A stretch of 64,000 nt of DNA from Paraphysomonas bandaiensis (Eukaryota; Chrysophyceae): positions 62,001 to 126,000 of the forward strand of contig CBFFRP010000141.1 of the NCBI GenBank assembly GCA_965644295.1. Reading direction: 5' to 3'. Below the pieces are notes generated by a model, which saw nothing but the letters and a program-made list of their open reading frames with translations, made no database searches and was not told the DNA's origin. A program made the translations under genes and the position numbers. This document shows positions 57,809 through 64,000 of the stretch, piece by piece. Position 1 is the first letter of the stretch, and each line of letters opens with the position of its first letter.

Positions 57809-57904
57809 ATACTTTAAATGTTTAGCATGACCAAGTAGCAGTTAAAAGTAGTGCAAGATCTACAGTTCTTATTCCATATTATTTATCAATTATTGAAAAT
57901 TGGG

Positions 57905-58570
57905 TTTGATAATAATTTAATGGTATGAGCGATAAACTGGCACCAGTCATTGCACGAGAGTTCGTTGAGAAAATGAATGATAACAACGAGGGGGTTGCTA
58001 TAGAGACAACGCCATGCCGGGAGTGTCCTGTATGAAAGCTATGGGTTATGGGTGGAGCAACCTCCCGCAGCATGCCATCTAACACGATGGATGAAAAGAT
58101 ATAGTTTTGGCTGCCCAGCGATTTGGTGATGCGATGGATAAATATGTTGAGCGTATCACCTGAATTGTAGAATGCATATCACTGGTTCGTTTTTCCCTTG
58201 TGGAAAGGTTGTTCAATGGAGCTAAGTTTGCTATGACTGATTTACATTTAGAATTACTTATGTTTTTACGCATGAGCCGTCGCCTCTGGAATGAACTGAC
58301 AGTTGGAGTAGCTATATTGACAGGTAATGTAGTTTAGTACTAAATAATTGCAATAATTGAAATTGAGACAGCAAGTAGGAATAATTGCGATTATAATTGA
58401 CTACAACCTGCGTCAATTAATTGATATGCAGCCCTGCTTAATTTAGCTAATAAACGGAAACCAGAAGTCACTGTTTGAGTGTTCTTCGAGAAAATAAATG
58501 AAAGCAGCGAAGACGTTACATCAGAGACTTGGCTATATAGTGAGTGCGTGAGTGCCCTGTAGAAAATAAT
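57905..58570 (+). pseudogene. Decayed, duplicated coding-like fragments
   Basis: 57914-58033 reads MSDKLAPVIAREFVEKMNDN followed by NEGVAIETTPCRECPV and a stop; a related, more broken version (FFEKINESSEDVTSET) lies at about 58488-58530. Between them is another open patch (AAQRFGDAMDKYVERIT near 58105). The parallel suggests two degenerate copies of one coding unit. Family not recognised. Confidence 0.3.
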
Positions 58571-59270
58571 GGTAAATACATATTGGTTACAATATCCCCA
58601 ATATGCAATGGAGTTCTCCTTCAGCTGCTCTCGACCAGCAGTTACCAAGTCTCTATGCACGCCCCAATCGGCCCCTTCCGAACTACGACTCCCGCAGCTC
58701 TAAACAGGAAGCCTTCATCAGCATGACGGTATGGTCCGATTAAATGGTTGAACTCTTCAACCTGTCGAGCACAATCGATAGCAATCCATCACATGAGGAA
58801 ACACTCTCATCAATATAAGCATAACGACACGACTCCCGATCACTTGCACCCCCATCAATACCATCTAGACACATAACTGAATCATCGTGCTCACGCTCCA
58901 TCCACACGCGATAGTAGACATCATTCTTCTTATTATGCGGGTCTCTTCAGAGGGTTCATACATACATACATACATGAACCACAATCCACCCCAACATATT
59001 CACGGATCCAAGTCCGTCAGTCATCTTTGAACTTTTCGTCTTCTTTCGTTTCTTGAAAGTTCGCCTTAAAACCCCCGTTTTTTGTAATCACTATCTTCGA
59101 AAGTGTGGGACAAGTCACTGTACATGCTGTAGATAGGAATACAGTACGGTAGGTCGTGGGACGCTAACCTTCACGGGCACATGAACAGAAGAGACGGAAG
59201 AGTATCGCAGTGCAACCAGTTGACGCTCACTCACTCGCTCACTCGCTCACTTGTATCGTCAGGCAGATAA
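58571..59270. other. Intergenic, probable upstream region
   Basis: No gene recognised. Contains a short TACA run near 58957-58975 and a (CACTCGCT)-like repeat near 59226-59250 just before the next start codon. Confidence 0.45.
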
Positions 59271-60437
59271 ATGCGCAGGTATTTGGGTAGAAATCGGGGC
59301 ACTATTTACACTGCTGTTAGATTCCAGAGTGGCCAAGGGTTTTTTGGGTATTTGAATCAATACAACAAATGGATACGGTACGGGCTGCTGGCTTCCCCCT
59401 TTATAGCATGTGGATTAGTAACTACATGCGTTGTTGTGAATTCCACTGTCCGAGAGACTATGGAACAAAATTTCCCTAAGTACGGTATGTCTCCCCTGTG
59501 TATCGAGTGTCTGTATCATCATCCTATTGTGCTAGTTGAATTCTTGAGAGAGCATATTGGGTTTGATGATGAAGATCTTGTAGAGGATGCCCGCATTGCT
59601 GCGGTTGAGCAGCTATTGAGAAAACGTAAGCTTACTATATATAATTTTGTGATACGGCGTAACTCTGTTTTGCAGCTGTCAATATTAAGGTTTTTATGTC
59701 CAATGGAGCCGTGGTTGATTTACATAATATCGATGGCCAACGTAGTATTTTTGAAGTATTGAAAGACGTTGAAACTTTGCAATGCGATACTGTTACTAAC
59801 TATACTTTTGTGGATGATATTAATCCCGAAATTGGTAGCACTGCTATCGAAACTTCGTCCTGCGACACCGGTTCTAACGATACGTACGCGGATGGTGCTG
59901 TGAAGCCCAGCAGCAACATTACTTCTGTTGTTATGAAGGGAGAAGAATTTGTGCAGTCAGCATGGGATGTACCATTGTGTGATATGCAAACCAGTCAAAG
60001 CGAAGACACCTCTTCCGTGCTTCTGACGCCCCTCAGTCGCGATATTATCATGCAAAGGTTTTTGAATTATGCACCATTCACAACCCACAATATGAAGAGA
60101 TATGGCTTATTAAAGTATGCCGAGGTATATTCTCTTCCATTTAGTTGATGTACATGATATTATTCCAGCATGGAGAAAAGTCTTCCGTAGTGAGGACTCA
60201 GTCATACGGTAACCATAAGGTTTATGTAAAAGAGGTATGTTTGCGTATTTTTTGCGAGGAGTGATGTATTTCTGCTCGCAGTCGATAGCGAAACTAGAGA
60301 CGCGATTGCTGCAATATGAAGCAGAGATGAGGATGGGCTCGAGAGACATGGATTCAGTAATGGCAGATATTCGTCGCACCAAAGCTGAAATCGTGCAACT
60401 CCGAAGAAAACATTTGAACACATTCTACTACTTTTGA
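59271..60437 (+). CDS. Probable mitochondrial membrane protein, family not recognised
   Basis: Four exons: 59271-59625, 59676-60124, 60169-60234, 60282-60437 (introns 50, 44, 47 nt), 341 aa. The N terminus MRRYLGRNRGTIYTAVRFQS is basic with no acidic residues, like a mitochondrial targeting peptide, followed by one membrane segment (YGLLASPFIACGLVTTCVVV, about 42-62). A folded-looking region (LVEDARIAAVEQLLRKR; NIKVFMSNGAVVDLHNIDGQ) leads to a Ser/Thr-rich stretch and a C-terminal coiled coil (AKLETRLLQYEAEMRMGS; IRRTKAEIVQLRRK). No catalytic motif seen. Mitochondrial inner membrane location is inference. It is convergent with the EF-hand gene. Confidence 0.7.
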
Positions 60438-61129
60438 GCGAGTATGACACTTGCTGTAACTAATATAGTATCACACTTATTGCTGAAGTACTCAATGCGA
60501 TCTTATATAGATGCGAACTTATACAGTCAATAGTCAATATATTTTAGTTTCACTACTATTATTCCTTCACTAGCTTCAGTTAGTTCTAATAATGGTGTTT
60601 AGTAGCTGTCAGCTATCAATACCCGTTAGTTGTAAACTACGTATTTCCAAAATATCGTCTATGCAGTGAAGATTGGACTAGACTAAACCTTACTTCAATT
60701 TTATAGATTACCAATACTACCCATGCTGTTATCTCGAGTACATGTATATTGTATATTGCACCTTAATTACCCATCGCTAATCCCTTTGTTGTCAGGCTTC
60801 AATACATACTTCTGCAGTACTCTATACTCCATGATATTTTGACTAAAAATATAGTTTTCTTGCACAACTACGTAGATACATCACATCGCCAACCAGAATT
60901 TCACCGTCGATTGCACTCGAGAAAAAGTAGATTGTATATATTAAAATTAGGAAAAGCAACGAGGTATAAAGAATAAGAAAATCTCACTCTTACGTTACCT
61001 ATGGTTATTTCTTTCCTCATTACAACACCTACAATACGTTGATACGTACATCTAAGCATTATTATCTCCTAGCCCAATGACGTATCTACCAATCACCTGA
61101 CCTGCTCCACATAGCACGATCCCTCCTTC
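60438..61129. other. Intergenic between convergent genes
   Basis: AT-rich, no coding pattern; holds two 3' flanks. Confidence 0.5.
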
Positions 61130-64000
61130 TCATAGGTCCGTAGCATTTACTTGGTGGGCAAATGGTTTCCTACATGGCATATCACGTGACTCTTGTGGAT
61201 ACCACACATACACAGACGAATACAGCCATCGTTATGCTAAAAACCATTCTACCATACAATTGCCACTCACCATCGATGAAAAATCGAGTAGAGTTCAAGT
61301 CATGATAAAGCTCGGTTGGGGCCGAATGACCAGGAATCACCGCAATCATGTTGAATGAATTTATAATCCAAGCACTACCCGCGCGTCCACCCCCTGTATC
61401 CAATATAGCGTTAAGCAAAGATTAACAAAAAATGCCGCATCAATCAGGCGCCGATTTCTACCCATCAAAGCTACAATGTAAAACATAAATTTCACAATAC
61501 CTGCGCCGGTATCGTCCCATATCTTAACGGGCTTTGTGGACGCGAGCTTGCACCATGTAAGTGGCACACAACGAATAGACTTCACACTTGGAGGCTCTTC
61601 CGTTGTGGTGCACACCATTCCCAGAGCTGCAAAATGCTCTGGGGCGATCGGTTTCCAGGAATACATAGATTTGTCACCTCGAGAAAAGTGCCATACTTGC
61701 TTGAAACGTACAGGATGCGGGAGAATGTACTCCAGCACAGCGCCTAGAACCTTGCTGCGTTGCATACGTAGTGTCGCATAGTCTGTGACCTCAATTGTAA
61801 GGTACCGATCTTTCCCTTTTTTCCCACTCAAAGGGTTCATGAAACCTTTCTGTGCATAATGACCCAAACATACTCGAGCCTACAGAATAGTTATTTCCTT
61901 CATAAACCACTGACAGGTATGACGGTACTAAATATTCCTATATATACAAAATACACACATACACTCCATATATTGACGTCGTGATTAAACTATATTCCCA
62001 CATCCCAATTCTACAATACATACGCCGAATATGAGCACCGTACCCGATTACTCTGAAGTATTGAGGATTGCACAGAGGGTGCCCAAATGGACACCTGGGT
62101 CTGAGAGTGTGTTCCTTGTGAGCTCCATACCAGTGAAAAGTTTGAAACAGGCTGAACCTTAACCTTAAAATTTTGACACATTTCCGGCTTGATTTCAATT
62201 CTTTCGCTTTCTTGGTTGCCCTGAAACAAGTACACACGACATTAACAACATATCATCATAAGTATATATCTGCATCACCTTGTTGGAATCATAGAGCTCC
62301 GGGATATTTTTCGGTGGAACTTGACCGAAGCTGTCTGCTGTTACACCACGACTTTCAATCTCATCCTCCTCTGATTGAAATACTCGCTTGAAGTCTACAT
62401 AACTGATCAATCCTTCATTGTCCACAGCCACTCGACGGACAAGATCGTATACTTGATTCGGAGTGAAGCGAATGCCAAGCCATTCCAGCGCACCATATAG
62501 TTCCGAACAGGTGAGAAGGCCAGTGTGAGACGAATTAAATGCACGAAAGGCGTCAAATACGTACATCCCTTTCTCTTTTATTGCGATTTTGATCCGTTCC
62601 ACAACAGCCTTATACTCTAGGAACATGTACTCATCTGATATAGTAAACAATTTTCCAACAGGAACCGAGCCATCCCATGGCATTTGAACTCGCCGCCGAC
62701 ATGCCCGAATATCTCCCCACCAGGCCTCTCGCTCCTCGCATGTATTGTTATGAAGCACACGGAATAAGGCCATCAACCCCTTGTCATCGAAATACATGGA
62801 AGAATTCATGAATAGAAAAGAGTTGATCATAGCTTTGTGTTGTGCCTCCGGTGGAGCAATGCGCATTTTTCCAGAACTGGCAAGAAGAACACTGTCGTTA
62901 TCATACATACACCCATTATCGTTCAAGCACCAGAGTGATGCAATGGTTTGTGAAGGCCCAGCATGATCTCCTTTGCCCAATGCAGATACGATATCCGTAT
63001 TAATCAGACCATCGCCAGTCGTTAAACACCTACCGGTGCGTTGGTGCAGAACACTACGCATATGTTCGGCCTCATCCAAGCATAACAACACGTAAAACCT
63101 CCCATCTTGTCGCTTAAATAAGGCAGCTTGATTCTCAATAAGAGATTTAAAGCCATCAAAGTCTATACCTTTCGCAAAAAATGTCAACTCTTCTGAAGAT
63201 AATGTCACGTCGAAAAGAGTCAATAGCTGATTAATTTCAGATCAGATCAAGTATGCGCATATTATAACCTTACCTGCTTTAATTCGTCAATCTGTAAGAT
63301 ACCATCTTCATCGAAATCAAACAACTGAAATGAGCGCCTGAGGCGGGTTTCCTGATCGGGGTTTAGTCTAATCGCCTCATTCCAAGTCATAATATTACTC
63401 TTGATGTATGATAAAATACCACCCTCTTGATTAGGACACGCAGGAGTGTATTCCATTATAACAATAACATTCTTGAGTCTACGAAGACTGCGCAATAGAG
63501 TCCACTGAAGCTTAAAAAAGTTTCTACTGGCCCACAAGAAATCTGGGAATTTTAGCACTAAATTCGACCGCAAAACATTTTTGAACACAGAAAACTTTGA
63601 AAGAGGGTAGAAGCCAGTGGAACCACTGTTTTCCCCAGGAGTCTCAGCCAGCGCATCCACTTTCCATGGAACTGGGTCTTCATCATCTCGAGAGTACTTC
63701 AGCTTTTCGAACTCCTCTTCTTCAAGCTCTGCAACTTTTTCTTCTTCTTTTTCCTTCTCCTTCTCTTGTTCTTGTTCTTGCTCCTACAAAAAGAAAGAGC
63801 TATGAGAATGATGAATATTATGTCGCCAACAATTCCCCAATTTTCTCCACCCTCAGTACACTTCATGTGTTAGTTTCTAGATCGTACCTGTTCTTGCTCT
63901 TGTTCCTGTACTTGTTCTCTATTGAAAGATTGCTCTTTTGCAGCCCCTTCGGGCCCTCCGCTTGTCAACTCATCAGACCCAGAAGTAATAGTGGCTACAG
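61130..64000 (-). CDS. EF-hand protein with C-terminal Vps62-like (DUF946-type) module, 5' partial
   Basis: Seven further exons after a partial one at the edge: 64000-63888, 63783-63274, 63226-62279, 62220-62044, 61879-61501, 61393-61271, 61191-61130, about 770 visible residues; the N terminus is outside the window. A Glu/Gln/Lys-rich coil (EQEQEQEKEKEKEEEK) comes first, then a canonical EF-hand loop DFDEDGILQIDE split from LLTLF by an intron, and a degenerate second EF-hand pair (FRAFNSSHTGLLTCSEL; VAVDNEGLISYVDF). The C-terminal part (NFSLVWSSQGTHSQTQVSIW; WKPIAPEHFAALGMV; KIWDDTGAGGGRAGSAWI) resembles the W-D-x-G-S-G, W-P-x-x-P-x-G-Y-x-A-L-G repeats of Vps62/DUF946 proteins found in VPS13-like and large protist proteins. 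A calcium-responsive scaffold is suggested; enzyme activity is not evident. The last exon, 20 codons, is the least certain. Confidence 0.72.

Noticed and set aside
1-64000. tRNA, rRNA or other structural RNA genes
   Set aside because: I looked for A/B-box-like and rRNA-like stretches and found none that I could support by eye; a tRNAscan-SE and Infernal run would be decisive.

Overview
This is eukaryotic nuclear DNA, AT-rich, with short spliceosomal introns (mostly 43-110 nt, GT-AG, one apparent GC-AG) and about 21 reconstructed protein genes. The families seen (EFTUD2/Snu114, RPL3, ARFRP1, a heterotrimeric G-protein alpha subunit, a fused betaine-lipid synthase, an ADCK1-type kinase, IQ and EF-hand proteins) suit a free-living unicellular eukaryote or alga. 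Nothing in the window fixes the lineage, and I do not name a species.

Layout. 1-2600: a TATAGTG-type minisatellite holding a decayed non-LTR (LINE-like) retrotransposon end, then a second end of the same family. 2851-14614: compact gene block: EFTUD2 (-), a rhomboid protease (-) divergent from ARFRP1 (+), RPL3 (-) divergent from a 2OG-Fe(II) dioxygenase (+); a hAT-type MITE sits between EFTUD2 and the rhomboid gene. 15585-18022: a 2.4 kb element with ~850 bp terminal inverted repeats and an inner palindrome. 18386-20535: an unrecognised four-exon coiled-coil gene. 21015-22480: LINE-like remnants. 22806-25850: a fatty acid hydroxylase-superfamily gene divergent from an SLC38-type transporter, the two separated by 80 copies of TACA. 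25851-29700: repeat-rich and gene-poor. 29739-32029: ADCK1-like kinase. 32575-35170: a PIF/Harbinger element with 26 bp TIRs and a TTA target duplication. 36643-45580: a large coiled-coil gene with divergent RhoGAP-like and RRM-like regions, divergent from G-alpha, then an IQ-motif gene. 47225-56906: endonuclease III divergent from a Ser/Arg-rich protein, and a PrsW-like membrane protease divergent from the betaine-lipid synthase. 57163-57808: a second hAT-type MITE. 59271-64000: a probable mitochondrial protein, then an EF-hand protein running off the right edge.

The genes serve separate housekeeping roles (splicing, translation, Golgi traffic, DNA repair, membrane lipids, signalling, membrane proteolysis) and form no pathway cluster. 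The main organisational theme is divergent gene pairs sharing intergenic regions of roughly 0.4-0.9 kb that carry (TACA)n tracts or GTATAC-type palindromes. Exon structures were assembled by hand from conserved protein similarity, reading phase and splice signals. The most unusual structures are the mobile elements and the shared divergent-promoter architecture; I see no clear evidence of a new defence or biosynthetic system.
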